Counted from the stretch's first letter, positions 17,888-27,002 are shown. The stretch is 64,000 nt of DNA from Rhodospirillaceae bacterium UBA6219 (GCA_002435715.1 DISD01000068.1:26539-90538); one strand, 5' to 3'. The notes: generated by a model not told the origin, from the letters alone. Numbers and translations: made by a program.

Positions 17888-18807
17888 GCCGTACCGCAGA
17901 ACATCTGTACTGGATGAGCCGGTACATGGAGCGCGCGGAGAACATCGCCCGCTTTCTTGACGTCGCCAACCGCACCGCCATGTCGGCCCCGGGCAATCCC
18001 GACGCTTTCTGGCGTTCGGTGCTGTCCATCGCCGGCGGTGAAAAGGCCTTCAACACCCGCTATGGCCAAGCCTCGGCGGTGAACGTGGTCAGCTATACGG
18101 TGCTGGATTCCACCAACCCGTCTTCCATCTACGCGGCCCTGCGTTCAACCCGCGAGAACGCCCATGCGGTGCGTTCGGTGATCCCCAACGAATTGTGGGA
18201 AGCCACCAACGCCACCTGGCTGGAAGTCAAGTCAATGGACGGCCCGCGCCTGCGCGAACAAGGGCTGATCGCCTTTTGCGAATGGGTGCGCGAACGCTCG
18301 CACGTGTTCCGCGGCATCGTCGACGGCGTCATGCTGCGTGACGAACGTTACCACTTCCTGCGTCTGGGCACTGCCTTGGAACGGGCCGACAACACGGCGC
18401 GTCTGATCGGCGTGCCCTTGGGCGGATTCTCGCCCGGTGGCGCCGGTGCCGACCCGTTCGGTCATACCCATTGGGCGGTGGTGTTGCGCTCGGTCAGCGC
18501 TCTCAAGGCCTATCGCACCGTCTATGGCGACGAACCGCGTCAGGCCAACGCTTTGGACATGCTGATCCAGAAATCGTCCATGCCGCGTTCCTTGCTGTTC
18601 TGCCTGAACAAGACCATGGAAACATTGGATGAAATCGGACCCGACCTGGAATGCACCCGCATGGTCGGCGCGCTGCAGGCCAAGCTGCATTGGAGCAAGA
18701 TGGACGAATTGTTGAGTGAGGGGTTGAAGGAATTCGTTTCCAGCTTCATCACCTTCAACAACCATATCAGCACCCAATTGCATGAAGACTTCTTGATGTC
18801 GGCCTGA
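17881..18807 (+). CDS. Alpha-E domain protein (DUF403)
   Basis: 308 residues beginning MLSRTAEHLYWMSRYMERAENIARFLD, the hallmark N-terminus of the alpha-E family; all-helical throughout. It overlaps the ATP-grasp gene and is followed 22 bases later by the Anbu gene. The trio is a known genomic association thought to make and process a peptide or peptide-modified product. Function of alpha-E itself is unknown. Confidence 0.93.
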   Translation: MLSRTAEHLYWMSRYMERAENIARFLDVANRTAMSAPGNPDAFWRSVLSIAGGEKAFNTRYGQASAVNVVSYTVLDSTNPSSIYAALRSTRENAHAVRSVIPNELWEATNATWLEVKSMDGPRLREQGLIAFCEWVRERSHVFRGIVDGVMLRDERYHFLRLGTALERADNTARLIGVPLGGFSPGGAGADPFGHTHWAVVLRSVSALKAYRTVYGDEPRQANALDMLIQKSSMPRSLLFCLNKTMETLDEIGPDLECTRMVGALQAKLHWSKMDELLSEGLKEFVSSFITFNNHISTQLHEDFLMSA

Positions 18808-18829
18808 GCCGACCGGTGGAGATTTTTCC

Positions 18830-19570
18830 ATGACCTATTGCCTGGCCATGTCCCTGGAACAGGGGCTGGTGTTCGCGTCCGATTCGCGCACCAATGCGGG
18901 GGTGGACCACGTGTCCACCTTCCGCAAGATGCGCATCTGGGAAAAGCCCGATGACCGTGTGCTGGTCGTGCTGTCGGCGGGGAATCTGGCCATCACCCAG
19001 TACGTCGCCGCCTTGGTCGACCAAGGGGCGAAGAGCGACGATCCCAAGAAGAACATCTATCTGGCCGAGACCATGTTCGACGCGGCGCGCATCCTGGGCG
19101 CCTATGTGCGCGAAGTGCACGGTCACGATGCCAAGCATCTGAAGGAACATGGTGCCGAATTCGCCCTGTCGCTGATCTTCGGCGGCCAGATCAAGGGCGA
19201 GGCGCCGCGCCTGTTCATGATCTACTCGGCCGGCAATTTCATCGAATGCGGCGAGGATTCGCCGTTTTTGCAGATCGGTGAAACCAAATACGGCAAGCCC
19301 ATCTTGGACCGCGTGGTCACCCGCGACATGGATCTGATGCCGGCGACCAAATGCGCGCTTTTGTCGCTGAATTCCACCATCCGGTCCAATCTGACCGTGG
19401 GCCTGCCCATCGACCTGCTGGTCTATCACAAGGACGAGTTCAAGGTCGGCGTGCACCACACCATCCGCGAGGACGATCCCTATTTCCAAAAGATCGGCCA
19501 ATTGTGGGGCGAAGGTCTGCGCAATTTGTTCCAGGTGCTGCCCGACCCGCCCTGGGGCGACGAAGTGTGA
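18830..19570 (+). CDS. Anbu-type proteasome-like peptidase
   Basis: 246 residues, Ntn-hydrolase fold. The N-terminus MTYCLAMS would expose Thr2 after Met removal; GLVFASDSRTNAGVDHVSTFRKM follows, typical of the 'ancestral beta subunit' (Anbu). Anbu assembles into open ring or helical oligomers in other bacteria. It lies at the end of the ATP-grasp/alpha-E operon, but the transglutaminase-like gene that usually completes the group is absent here. A bidirectional terminator follows directly. Confidence 0.93.
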   Translation: MTYCLAMSLEQGLVFASDSRTNAGVDHVSTFRKMRIWEKPDDRVLVVLSAGNLAITQYVAALVDQGAKSDDPKKNIYLAETMFDAARILGAYVREVHGHDAKHLKEHGAEFALSLIFGGQIKGEAPRLFMIYSAGNFIECGEDSPFLQIGETKYGKPILDRVVTRDMDLMPATKCALLSLNSTIRSNLTVGLPIDLLVYHKDEFKVGVHHTIREDDPYFQKIGQLWGEGLRNLFQVLPDPPWGDEV

Positions 19571-19571
19571 G

Positions 19572-19606
19572 AAAAACCCCGCCAGGAACTTCCTGGCGGG
19601 GTTTTT
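19572..19606. terminator. Bidirectional terminator between anbu and the carbonic-anhydrase-like gene
   Basis: A 16-bp stem (AAAAACCCCGCCAGGA and its complement) with a 3-base loop; T-runs follow on both strands, so it can end transcription of the two convergent genes. Confidence 0.92.
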
Positions 19607-19611
19607 CTTTG

Positions 19612-20145
19612 TCAGGCGATGGCTTCCACCTTGCCATCCAGATCCATGATCAGGGTTTCGACCGTCAGGCTGGGATGCTTGGCGATGACGGCGGCTTTCA
19701 ACGCCTTCAGACGCACCGCATGGCTGGCGGTTTCGGTGTCGCGGTCCTTGGCCGCGTCGGGGCCCAGGAACACCTTGTAGGCGCCGCAATCGCGGTGGTC
19801 CAGGATGATGACCTTGTTGATGTGGTGCAGGTCGATGGCGACGTTCACGTGATCCCAGAAGGTCTGGCCCCAGGACAGGTTCTTGTCCTGCAACACGCCC
19901 AGCGAAGCCCCGGCCAGGATGACGTGGTCGTATTTGTTGGTCAGTCCGCGCCCGTCCATGTAATGCACGACGTCGTCCACCAGACGGTAATCCATGCACG
20001 ACAGCAGCAAGGCCTCGGTGTTGCCGGCGGCTTTGACGCTTTGGGTTCGGAAGCTCCACCACAGGGCGGCACCCGCCCCCAGGCTCAGTTTGACGAAGCC
20101 GCGGCGCGACAATCCATGCGCAGCATTGTTGCAACAATTTTCCAT
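19612..20145 (-). CDS. Tat-exported carbonic-anhydrase-like protein
   Basis: 177 residues with a twin-arginine signal SRRGFVKLSLG followed by a hydrophobic stretch to about residue 40. The rest resembles the beta-carbonic anhydrase fold: a first zinc-ligand region LLSCMDYRL and a second DHRDCGAY (Cys, His, Cys). The catalytic domain is short for a classical beta class. It is predicted periplasmic. Whether it hydrates CO2 or uses the fold for something else is not decided by sequence. Confidence 0.82.
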   Translation of the reverse strand: MENCCNNAAHGLSRRGFVKLSLGAGAALWWSFRTQSVKAAGNTEALLLSCMDYRLVDDVVHYMDGRGLTNKYDHVILAGASLGVLQDKNLSWGQTFWDHVNVAIDLHHINKVIILDHRDCGAYKVFLGPDAAKDRDTETASHAVRLKALKAAVIAKHPSLTVETLIMDLDGKVEAIA

Positions 20146-20262
20146 GAACGCCCTCCCATTTGGGGATGATTGTGGTGTTCACCCTATCAGGCCAAAGGGC
20201 ATATTTCCTTCGTCTAAATGGCGCAAATTGTGACGCGCTGAAGGGTAGGTCGTCACGGTTAA

Positions 20263-20288
20263 TCGATAAAACAAATAATATTTATCGA
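20263..20288. promoter_or_regulatory. 26-bp dyad upstream of otsA (8-N10-8)
   Basis: TCGATAAA-N10-TTTATCGA lies in the 245-bp AT-rich gap between the carbonic-anhydrase-like gene and otsA, about 100 bases before the otsA ATG. Perfect 8-base arms in this context suggest an operator. The binding protein is unknown. Confidence 0.4.
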
Positions 20289-20390
20289 AAAAATTGATTG
20301 ACCTTGGGTGGTGCTCCTGGGACCATATGGGGGTCGTCGGGGGTTGTTCGCGCCTTTGCGACATTTGCGAGGCAGTGAAGAGGAAGCTTG

Positions 20391-22637
20391 ATGCGCATGG
20401 CGCTGCGCTTCGTCCTGCCGCTGTTGCTGGTTTTGGGTTTGATTGCCTGGCTGGCGGCTCCGGCAGTGGGCGGATTGATCGAAAAATGGTTTCGGGCCGA
20501 TGTCGAGATGCGGTCTCGGCTGATCTTCAACTCGGTTCAGGAAACGGTGACCCAATTGGTCAATGCCGGGTCGTCTCGGCAGGTGGACGGGCTGTTCCGT
20601 CGCATCGCCCAGGACGAACGGGTGCTGGCCTTGGGGCTTTGCGACAATGGCGGCACGCTGACGCGCCGCTCGGCCGCCTGGCCTTCGGCCATGGCTTGTC
20701 CCGACGGTCATGGTCACATTGCCGAACCGTCGTTCACCGTCACCCATTTGGACAATGGTTCGGTATTGGCCGCCAGTTTCGGTCTGGTCACCAATGGCAA
20801 CGCCTTGGGCCGTCTGGTCATTCTGCACGATTTGGGGTTCATCGAACGGCGTCTGTCCAGCGCAGAATCCTTCCTGGCGCTGTTCCTGGGATGCCTGGGA
20901 CTGGCCGCCGCCGGGGTGACCGCCGTGGTGGCGCGTCTGACCCTGCGCGGCTGGATGAGTACCTTGCAGCGCGGCCTGTCGGCCCAGCCCGGGGACGGTG
21001 CCGCCCGGCGCGATTCCCCCGAACTGGCGCCGCTGTTGCGCGAGATGCGCAAGGCCATGCGCAGCCTGGAAGCCCCGCGCGGTCTGTCGGAAGCCATTCG
21101 TGTGGATTGGGGCCCGGATTCCCTGCGCTCCCTGCTGCGTGACGAAATGCCGGACGCCGAGGTGTTGGTGGTGTCCAACCGCCAGCCCTATATCCACAAC
21201 ATGGAAGACGGCAAGGTGACGTTGCAACGGCCGGCCAGCGGTCTGGTCACCGCCCTGGAGCCCATCATGCGGGCCTGCGGCGGCACCTGGATCGCCCATG
21301 GCAGCGGCAGCGCCGATACTTTGATGGTGGACAAGGCCGACCATCTGGCGGTGCCGCCCGAATCCCCCGCCTATACCCTGCGCCGGGTATGGCTGAGCGA
21401 CGAGGAACAGGACGGTTATTATTATGGGCTGGCCAACGAGGGATTGTGGCCGTTGTGTCACATCGCCTTTGTCCGTCCCACCTTCCGGGCGTCGGATTGG
21501 GAACAATATGTGGCGGTGAACCGCAAGTTCGCCGAGGCGGTGGTGGCCGAAGCGACCACCCCCAACCCGGTGGTGTTGGTTCAGGATTATCATTTCGCCC
21601 TGCTGCCGCAGATGGTCCGCGAAATGCTGCCCGAAGCCACCATCATCACGTTCTGGCACATCCCCTGGCCCAATCCCGAGATGTTCAGCATCTGCCCATG
21701 GAAGGAAGAAATCCTGGCCGGTTTGCTGGGCTCGTCCATCCTGGGCTTCCATACCCAGTTCCACTGCTTGAACTTCCTGGAATCGGTGGACCGCTTCCTG
21801 GCCAGCCATATCGACCGCGAGTTGTCGGTGGTGCGCGACGTGGACGGCAACACCACCTTGGTGCGACCTTATCCCATCTCCATCGAATGGCCGCCGGCGG
21901 CGTTGGCGGATACCCCGCCGGTCGACCAATGCCGCCAATTGGTTCATCAACGCTATGGCATCGCCCTCGATACCCGTCTGGCGGTGGGGGTCGAGCGATT
22001 CGACTATACCAAGGGCATTGCCGACCGTTTCCGAGCTGTTCAGTCGTTGCTGGAACAACATCCCGAATGGATCGGCCAGTTTACCCTGCTTCAGGTGGCG
22101 GCCCCAACCCGTGGTCGGCTTTCGGCCTATCAGATCACTCAGGAAGAAGCCGAATCCCTGGCCGCCGAAATCAACCAACGCTTCGGCCGGGACAATTGGC
22201 AACCGATTTTGATGGTGGCGCGCCACCACGAACCCGACGAAGTGCTGACTTTGTTCCGTGCTGCCGATTTGTGTCTGGTGTCCAGCCTGCATGACGGCAT
22301 GAATTTGGTGGCCAAGGAATTCGTCGCCGCGCGTGACGATGAAGATGGCGTGTTGGTGTTGTCCACTTTCGCCGGCGCCTCGCGGGAACTGCGCGAGGCG
22401 CTGATCGTCAACCCCTATGATATCCAAGCCATGGGAGAGGCCATGCACGCGGCTCTGATCATGCCCGCCGATCAGCGGCGCGAACGCATGAAGCTGATGC
22501 GCGAATTGGTGTCCGAACACAACATCCACCATTGGGCCGGACGGATGTTGCTGGACGCCGCCCGCATGCGCAAAAGTCGCGCTATCCAGAACCAAATGGT
22601 CCAGGCCGCCCCGGCCGGAGGTTTCCGCCATGGCTGA
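20391..22637 (+). CDS. otsA: Membrane-anchored trehalose-6-phosphate synthase (GT20)
   Basis: 748 residues from ATG 20391, preferred over an adjacent TTG because AGAGGAAG lies at a normal distance. Residues about 6-26 form a transmembrane helix, then about 130 residues of probable periplasmic domain, a second helix (about 161-184), and a charged linker. The GT20 catalytic domain runs from about 257 (VLVVSNRQPY, QDYHFALLP, HIPWPNPEMF, GVERFDYTKGI, SSLHDGMNLVAKEFVA). It makes trehalose-6-phosphate from a nucleotide-glucose and glucose-6-phosphate, here at the inner face of the membrane. Classical OtsA is soluble and about 470 residues, so the sensor-like N-terminus is unusual. The stop overlaps otsB by 8 bases. 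Confidence 0.93.
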   Translation: MRMALRFVLPLLLVLGLIAWLAAPAVGGLIEKWFRADVEMRSRLIFNSVQETVTQLVNAGSSRQVDGLFRRIAQDERVLALGLCDNGGTLTRRSAAWPSAMACPDGHGHIAEPSFTVTHLDNGSVLAASFGLVTNGNALGRLVILHDLGFIERRLSSAESFLALFLGCLGLAAAGVTAVVARLTLRGWMSTLQRGLSAQPGDGAARRDSPELAPLLREMRKAMRSLEAPRGLSEAIRVDWGPDSLRSLLRDEMPDAEVLVVSNRQPYIHNMEDGKVTLQRPASGLVTALEPIMRACGGTWIAHGSGSADTLMVDKADHLAVPPESPAYTLRRVWLSDEEQDGYYYGLANEGLWPLCHIAFVRPTFRASDWEQYVAVNRKFAEAVVAEATTPNPVVLVQDYHFALLPQMVREMLPEATIITFWHIPWPNPEMFSICPWKEEILAGLLGSSILGFHTQFHCLNFLESVDRFLASHIDRELSVVRDVDGNTTLVRPYPISIEWPPAALADTPPVDQCRQLVHQRYGIALDTRLAVGVERFDYTKGIADRFRAVQSLLEQHPEWIGQFTLLQVAAPTRGRLSAYQITQEEAESLAAEINQRFGRDNWQPILMVARHHEPDEVLTLFRAADLCLVSSLHDGMNLVAKEFVAARDDEDGVLVLSTFAGASRELREALIVNPYDIQAMGEAMHAALIMPADQRRERMKLMRELVSEHNIHHWAGRMLLDAARMRKSRAIQNQMVQAAPAGGFRHG

Positions 22638-23364
22638 ATTCAACCGCCGCATGGCCCTGTTCCTGGATATCGACGGCACGCTGATCGATCTGGCGCCCAA
22701 GCCCGATCTGGTGGTGGTGCCCGATTTCCTGCCTCCCTTGCTGCACGACTTGGCGACTGAACTGGGCGGCGCCTTGGCCCTGGTCAGCGGTCGCGCCCTG
22801 ACCGAGATCGACCGGCTGATCCCGGGCTTGGACAGTGTCGCCGGATCCCATGGCGGCGAATGGCGGTTGCAAGGGGTCACCAAAGCGGCGATAGCGGCCA
22901 TTCCCGAACTGGACGCCCTGGCGGCGGGGGCCGAGACGCTGCCCGGCATCTTGGTGGAACGCAAGCCCATGGGGGTGGCCATGCATTACCGCGACAATCC
23001 GCAACTGGCGGGTCAGGTCCGGGCCTTGGCGCGCCGTATCGTCGAAAGCGCCGACCAGGCCTTGCGGCTGATCGACGGCAAGTCGGTGGTGGAAGTGGTT
23101 CCCGCCGGCACCGACAAGGGGGGCGCTATCACCCGTTTCATGGATGCACCGGCCTTTGCCGGCCGGTTTCCCATCTATGTGGGGGACGACGTCACCGACG
23201 AATGCGGCTTTCGTGCCGTCAACCGGCTGGACGGCTTGTCCATCCGGGTGGGCGGCACCAAGGGCAGCGCCGCCACAAGGGGGCTGTCATCGCCCCGGGC
23301 AGTGCGCCGCTGGCTGAAAACACTGCACCAGCAAGCGATCGGAGGAAACCATGTCCAGTCTTGA
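22630..23364 (+). CDS. otsB: Trehalose-6-phosphate phosphatase
   Basis: 244 residues of the HAD superfamily. Motif I is LFLDIDGTLIDLAP (first Asp the nucleophile), and the late GDDVTDECGF holds the metal-binding aspartates; the KSVVEVVPAGTDKGGAI segment is typical of trehalose phosphatases. It removes phosphate from trehalose-6-phosphate to give trehalose. It overlaps both otsA (8 bases) and the GH15 gene (14 bases), so the three are one tightly coupled operon. Confidence 0.95.
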   Translation: MAEFNRRMALFLDIDGTLIDLAPKPDLVVVPDFLPPLLHDLATELGGALALVSGRALTEIDRLIPGLDSVAGSHGGEWRLQGVTKAAIAAIPELDALAAGAETLPGILVERKPMGVAMHYRDNPQLAGQVRALARRIVESADQALRLIDGKSVVEVVPAGTDKGGAITRFMDAPAFAGRFPIYVGDDVTDECGFRAVNRLDGLSIRVGGTKGSAATRGLSSPRAVRRWLKTLHQQAIGGNHVQS

Positions 23365-25132
23365 GCTTGGTATCATCGGCAATTGCACCATCGCCGCCTT
23401 GGTCGATTCCAAGGCGTCCATCGTCTGGAACTGCTTCCCGCGTCTGGATGGCGACGCCGTCTTCCAATCGCTGGTCAACGGCAATGACGGCATCGACGGC
23501 GAGTTCTCGGTGTCGCTGGTGGACCAGGTCCACACCGAGCAGGAATATCTGCCCAATTCCGCCATCTTGCGCACCGTGCTGTCGGATCGTCATGGCGGTC
23601 TGGTGGAAGTGGTGGATTTCTGCCCCCGCTTCGCCCTGTACGAACGTATCTATCGGCCGCCGATGATCGTGCGTCGTATCCTGCCGCTGAAGGGACGGCC
23701 GCGTCTGCGCATCCGTCTGCGGCCGCGTTTCGGCAACGGCGCCCTGATGCCGCAGATCACCCGGGGCAGCAACCATGTACGTTACGTTTCGGCCGACCAG
23801 ACCCTGCGCCTGACCACCAACGCCCCCATTTCCTATGTCATCGAGGAACGCTCTTTCGTGCTGGACCGCCCGGTGGACATGATCCTGGGCGCCGATGAAA
23901 GCCTGCAGGCGGGTATCGAAAGCACGGCGCGGGATCTGTTCGAGCGCACCGCCGATCATTGGCGGTCGTGGGTGCGGTCCTTGTCCATTCCGTTCGAATG
24001 GCAAGATGCGGTGATCCGCGCCGCCATCACCTTGAAGGTGTGCAATTTCGAGGAAACCGGCGCCATCGTCGCGGCGCTGACCACCTCGATCCCGGAAGCC
24101 GCCGACACCGAACGCAATTGGGATTACCGCTTCTGCTGGCTGCGCGACGCCTATTTCGTCATCCATGCGCTCAACCGTCTGGGCGTCACCCGCATGATGG
24201 AAGATTACCTGCGCTATATCGGCGACATCGTCGAAGGCTCCAGCGAGGACGGTCTGCGCCCGGTCTATGGCATCACCCGGGATTCCACCATGGATGAAGT
24301 CATCGCCGACCATCTGGCCGGCTATCGCGGTTTCGGTCCGGTGCGTCTGGGCAACCAGGCCCATCTGCAGGTTCAAAACGACGTCTATGGCAGCATCGTC
24401 CTGGCCTCGACCCACGCCTTTTTCGATCGCCGTCTGACCCATCCCGGCGACGACACCTTGTTCGAACAATTGGAACGGTTGGGGGCGCGGTCCATCGCCA
24501 CCTTCGATCAGCCCGATGCCGGGCCGTGGGAGTTGCGCAATTCCGCCCATGTGCACACGTTTTCGGCCGTCATGTGCTGGGCCGCCTGCGACCGTCTGGC
24601 CAAGATCGCCAAACGGATCAATAAGGGCGACCGCGCCAGTTACTGGCGGCGCGAGGCCGATCGCCTGCATGCCACCATCTGTAGCCGGGCCTGGAACGAG
24701 GCCTTGGGAAGTTTCGTTTCCACCTTCGACGGCACCGACATGGACGCCACGCTTTTGCTGCTGCACGAAGTGGACTTCCTGGCTGCCGACGACCCGCGTC
24801 TGGCCGGCACCGTCGATACGGTGGCCAAGGCGCTCAGGAGCGACGGTTTCCTGTACCGCTATGTGGCCGAGGATGATTTCGGCCGCCCCAAGACCGCTTT
24901 TATCATCTGCGTCTTCTGGTATATCGACGCCCTGGCCGCCATCGGCCGCAAGGCCGAGGCGCGGGCTTTGTTCGAACAGGTGCTGGACAAGCGCAATCCC
25001 CTGGGGCTGCTGTCGGAAGACATCGATCCGCGCACCGGCGAATTGTGGGGCAACTTCCCCCAGACCTATTCCATGGTCGGCCTGATCAACTGCGCCATGA
25101 AGTTGTCGCGGTCGTGGGAGGAAGCGTTTTAG
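23351..25132 (+). CDS. Glycoside hydrolase family 15 (glucoamylase/trehalase-like)
   Basis: 593 residues. The N-terminal beta domain has the GNCTIAALVDSKASIVWNC opening common in GH15. The (alpha/alpha)6 domain has RNWDYRFCWLRDAYF and NFPQTYSMVGLINCA; a candidate catalytic acid is the Glu of GLLSEDIDPRTGELWGNFPQ. Members of this group include bacterial trehalases and glucoamylases. Position after otsAB suggests trehalose or a related alpha-glucoside as substrate. Cytosolic, no signal peptide. The operon could both make and break trehalose. Confidence 0.9.
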   Translation: MSSLELGIIGNCTIAALVDSKASIVWNCFPRLDGDAVFQSLVNGNDGIDGEFSVSLVDQVHTEQEYLPNSAILRTVLSDRHGGLVEVVDFCPRFALYERIYRPPMIVRRILPLKGRPRLRIRLRPRFGNGALMPQITRGSNHVRYVSADQTLRLTTNAPISYVIEERSFVLDRPVDMILGADESLQAGIESTARDLFERTADHWRSWVRSLSIPFEWQDAVIRAAITLKVCNFEETGAIVAALTTSIPEAADTERNWDYRFCWLRDAYFVIHALNRLGVTRMMEDYLRYIGDIVEGSSEDGLRPVYGITRDSTMDEVIADHLAGYRGFGPVRLGNQAHLQVQNDVYGSIVLASTHAFFDRRLTHPGDDTLFEQLERLGARSIATFDQPDAGPWELRNSAHVHTFSAVMCWAACDRLAKIAKRINKGDRASYWRREADRLHATICSRAWNEALGSFVSTFDGTDMDATLLLLHEVDFLAADDPRLAGTVDTVAKALRSDGFLYRYVAEDDFGRPKTAFIICVFWYIDALAAIGRKAEARALFEQVLDKRNPLGLLSEDIDPRTGELWGNFPQTYSMVGLINCAMKLSRSWEEAF

Positions 25133-25182
25133 CTGTGTCTTTGGGTCGATTTGCCTTCGCTGGTGTGCGTTTACCCCTTGAA

Positions 25183-25208
25183 GTCATATATCTAAGGCAT
25201 TATATGAC
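25183..25208. promoter_or_regulatory. 26-bp dyad upstream of the STAS gene (8-N10-8)
   Basis: GTCATATA-N10-TATATGAC lies 39 bases before the STAS ATG and has the same geometry as the dyad before otsA. Its right arm also begins a second short dyad, ATGACG-N6-CGTCAT (25204-25221). The region is probably the STAS promoter/operator. Confidence 0.4.
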
Positions 25209-25246
25209 GTTTTATCGTCATACCCGCACCGCCATGGGAGCCCGAG

Positions 25247-25543
25247 ATGCAGTTCAGTTTGGAAGCCACTGGAAACGGCCTGTTGGTGTCGCTTTCCGGC
25301 CAGCTGGATTACACCGCGACCGGCGGCTTCGAGGAATTGATGCGCGAGACCAGGGAAATCGCTCCGCAGACGCTGACGCTGGATTTTTCGCGGGTCACCT
25401 GGCTTGATTCCGTCGGACTGGGACAATTGTTCCTGATGCGGGAAAAGCTGCGCGCGTCCCAGATCTGTTTGTCCAATCCAAAGCCGTCCATTCGTCAATT
25501 GCTGAGCTTGACCAAGGCGGATTTGATTTTCAGCGTCGTCTAA
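25247..25543 (+). CDS. STAS-domain protein (anti-sigma factor antagonist type)
   Basis: A 98-residue single STAS domain (SpoIIAA-like). The conserved phosphorylation-site region is VTWLDSVGLGQLFLMRE, with Ser in place. It would switch a partner anti-sigma/kinase by phosphorylation; no kinase or phosphatase gene lies beside it, so its partner is elsewhere. A regulatory dyad and a downstream hairpin mark it as a single-gene unit. Confidence 0.88.
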   Translation: MQFSLEATGNGLLVSLSGQLDYTATGGFEELMRETREIAPQTLTLDFSRVTWLDSVGLGQLFLMREKLRASQICLSNPKPSIRQLLSLTKADLIFSVV

Positions 25544-25545
25544 GA

Positions 25546-25582
25546 GCATTTTCCACTCTGACGCGGTCAACGTGGAAAATGC
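25546..25582 (+). terminator. Inverted repeat after the STAS gene
   Basis: GCATTTTCCAC-N15-GTGGAAAATGC begins 3 bases after the STAS stop. The stem is 11 bp but lacks a T-run, so it could be a terminator of low efficiency or an mRNA-stabilising hairpin. Confidence 0.45.
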
Positions 25583-25667
25583 GAGAAGCCGGCGCGGCGA
25601 TTGCGCGGCCCGCAAGCGGCGCCACGGGCAGACGCGAAATGTTCGCTCCGGCCGTCGGGGGCGGATT

Positions 25668-27002
25668 TCAGCCGACCGGCACCATGGCGGCGCGCATTTC
25701 CAACAGGTGAGCGATCTCTGCCGGCAGATCCACGTCGGCCAACCCGATCGTCTGGCCGGCGGCGACGGGACGGCGCAGCACCGCGCCTTGGCTCAACGAC
25801 ACCGGCAAACTGCCGGTGGTCACCGCGTGGCCCGAGGCCACCAGGATTCCACGCACACTTGACCCGCCGATACCGTCCAGGACGGTACCGGCGGCCAAGT
25901 CCGTCTTGGCGATGCTGGCAACGTCGGCGATCCAATCCCGGGGGCAGCCGGTGTGTTCGCCGCGTAGGCAGACGCTGGCCACCGACAGCGACGCTTCCAG
26001 CCCGGCGAGGCGATGCGGGCGCCAGCGGGCCGCATAGCAACCGCTGGAATCGGTCAGCAGGCCATATTCGGAAAACGACAAGGTGGTGTGCGGCGAGGGC
26101 GAGGTGAAGGTGGCGAACACCCCCCAACGCAGGCCGCCATGGACCGCGCGGCCATCGGGTTCCAGACACGAGGCGGCTTCCACCACCCCCATGGTTTCCA
26201 GCCGCCCGCCATCAGCCACCGGGCGGAAGATGTGGGGCAGGTCATGGGTGCCGCAGGGCGGGCAGGTCAGTCCGTTGGCGGGGGGGCGCAAACCGGTGGC
26301 GTTACACACCGAGGCCAGTTCCAAGGCGGCGCGGGTGCCGTCCAGGCTGGCGGTGGCGGTGCGCGGGTCCAGATCCTTGGCCCGGGCCTGTTCGGGGCTG
26401 ATGCCCAGATGCGACCACACCTGATCGGGGCCGACGGTTTCGTGGCCCGGCTTCCAGGCGATGCCGCGTCCGGCGGCGGCGACCTCGAAACCGCAGGCCC
26501 GGGCCCAGTCCACCATTTCGCAGATCAGTGACGGCTGGTCGCCATAGGCCAGGGAATAGATCACCCCTTGCAAGCGGGCCTGACGGGCCAGATAGGGGCC
26601 AAGGGCGGCATCGGCCTCGATGCTGGCCATGATCACATGGATGTCGTTGGCCATGGCGGCCAAGGCGTTGCCGGCGGCCAAGGGCGAATTGGTCGATTCG
26701 ATCACCACGTCCAGACCGGTCTGTTCCAGCATGGCCATGGGATCGTCGGTGACCCAGGTGCCGCCGGTGGCGAAAGCTTCGCTCAGGCTGCGCGCCACCG
26801 CCTTGGCCGGTGGCCACATGGCCAAGGCCAGGGCGGTGTGGGCGCGTTCGATGTCGGGATGCGAGATGGCGGCCACGTGCAAAGGGGGCAGGTGACGGGC
26901 CTGGGCCAGGAACAAGGACGCGAATTTGCCTGCGCCGATCAGGCCGACACGTAACGGACGACCGTCGGCCAGTCTTTCGCTCATCAAGGTCATCAGGCTC
27001 AT
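25668..27002 (-). CDS. NAD(P)-binding oxidoreductase with C-terminal SAF domain
   Basis: 444 residues from ATG 27002 (MSLMTLMSERLADGRPLRV); GGAAAG precedes it. A Rossmann fold opens with VGLIGAGKFASLFLAQA, followed by a homoserine-dehydrogenase-like arrangement (VVIESTNSPLAAGNALAAM). The C-terminal ~70 residues are SAF-like (KTDLAAGTVLDGIGGSSV). Proteins of this architecture are often called homoserine-dehydrogenase-like, but the substrate is not known. It is convergent with the STAS gene and divergent from prkA. Confidence 0.85.
   Translation of the reverse strand: MSLMTLMSERLADGRPLRVGLIGAGKFASLFLAQARHLPPLHVAAISHPDIERAHTALALAMWPPAKAVARSLSEAFATGGTWVTDDPMAMLEQTGLDVVIESTNSPLAAGNALAAMANDIHVIMASIEADAALGPYLARQARLQGVIYSLAYGDQPSLICEMVDWARACGFEVAAAGRGIAWKPGHETVGPDQVWSHLGISPEQARAKDLDPRTATASLDGTRAALELASVCNATGLRPPANGLTCPPCGTHDLPHIFRPVADGGRLETMGVVEAASCLEPDGRAVHGGLRWGVFATFTSPSPHTTLSFSEYGLLTDSSGCYAARWRPHRLAGLEASLSVASVCLRGEHTGCPRDWIADVASIAKTDLAAGTVLDGIGGSSVRGILVASGHAVTTGSLPVSLSQGAVLRRPVAAGQTIGLADVDLPAEIAHLLEMRAAMVPVG

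Noticed and set aside
17092..18807. A single long frame joining the ATP-grasp region to alpha-E
   Set aside because: The first part is an out-of-frame reading of the ATP-grasp gene; alpha-E has its own ATG at 17881 by overlap.
20259..22982. A 907-codon minus-strand frame over otsA-otsB
   Set aside because: The opposite strand encodes intact GT20 and HAD motifs; the minus frame is shadow sequence.
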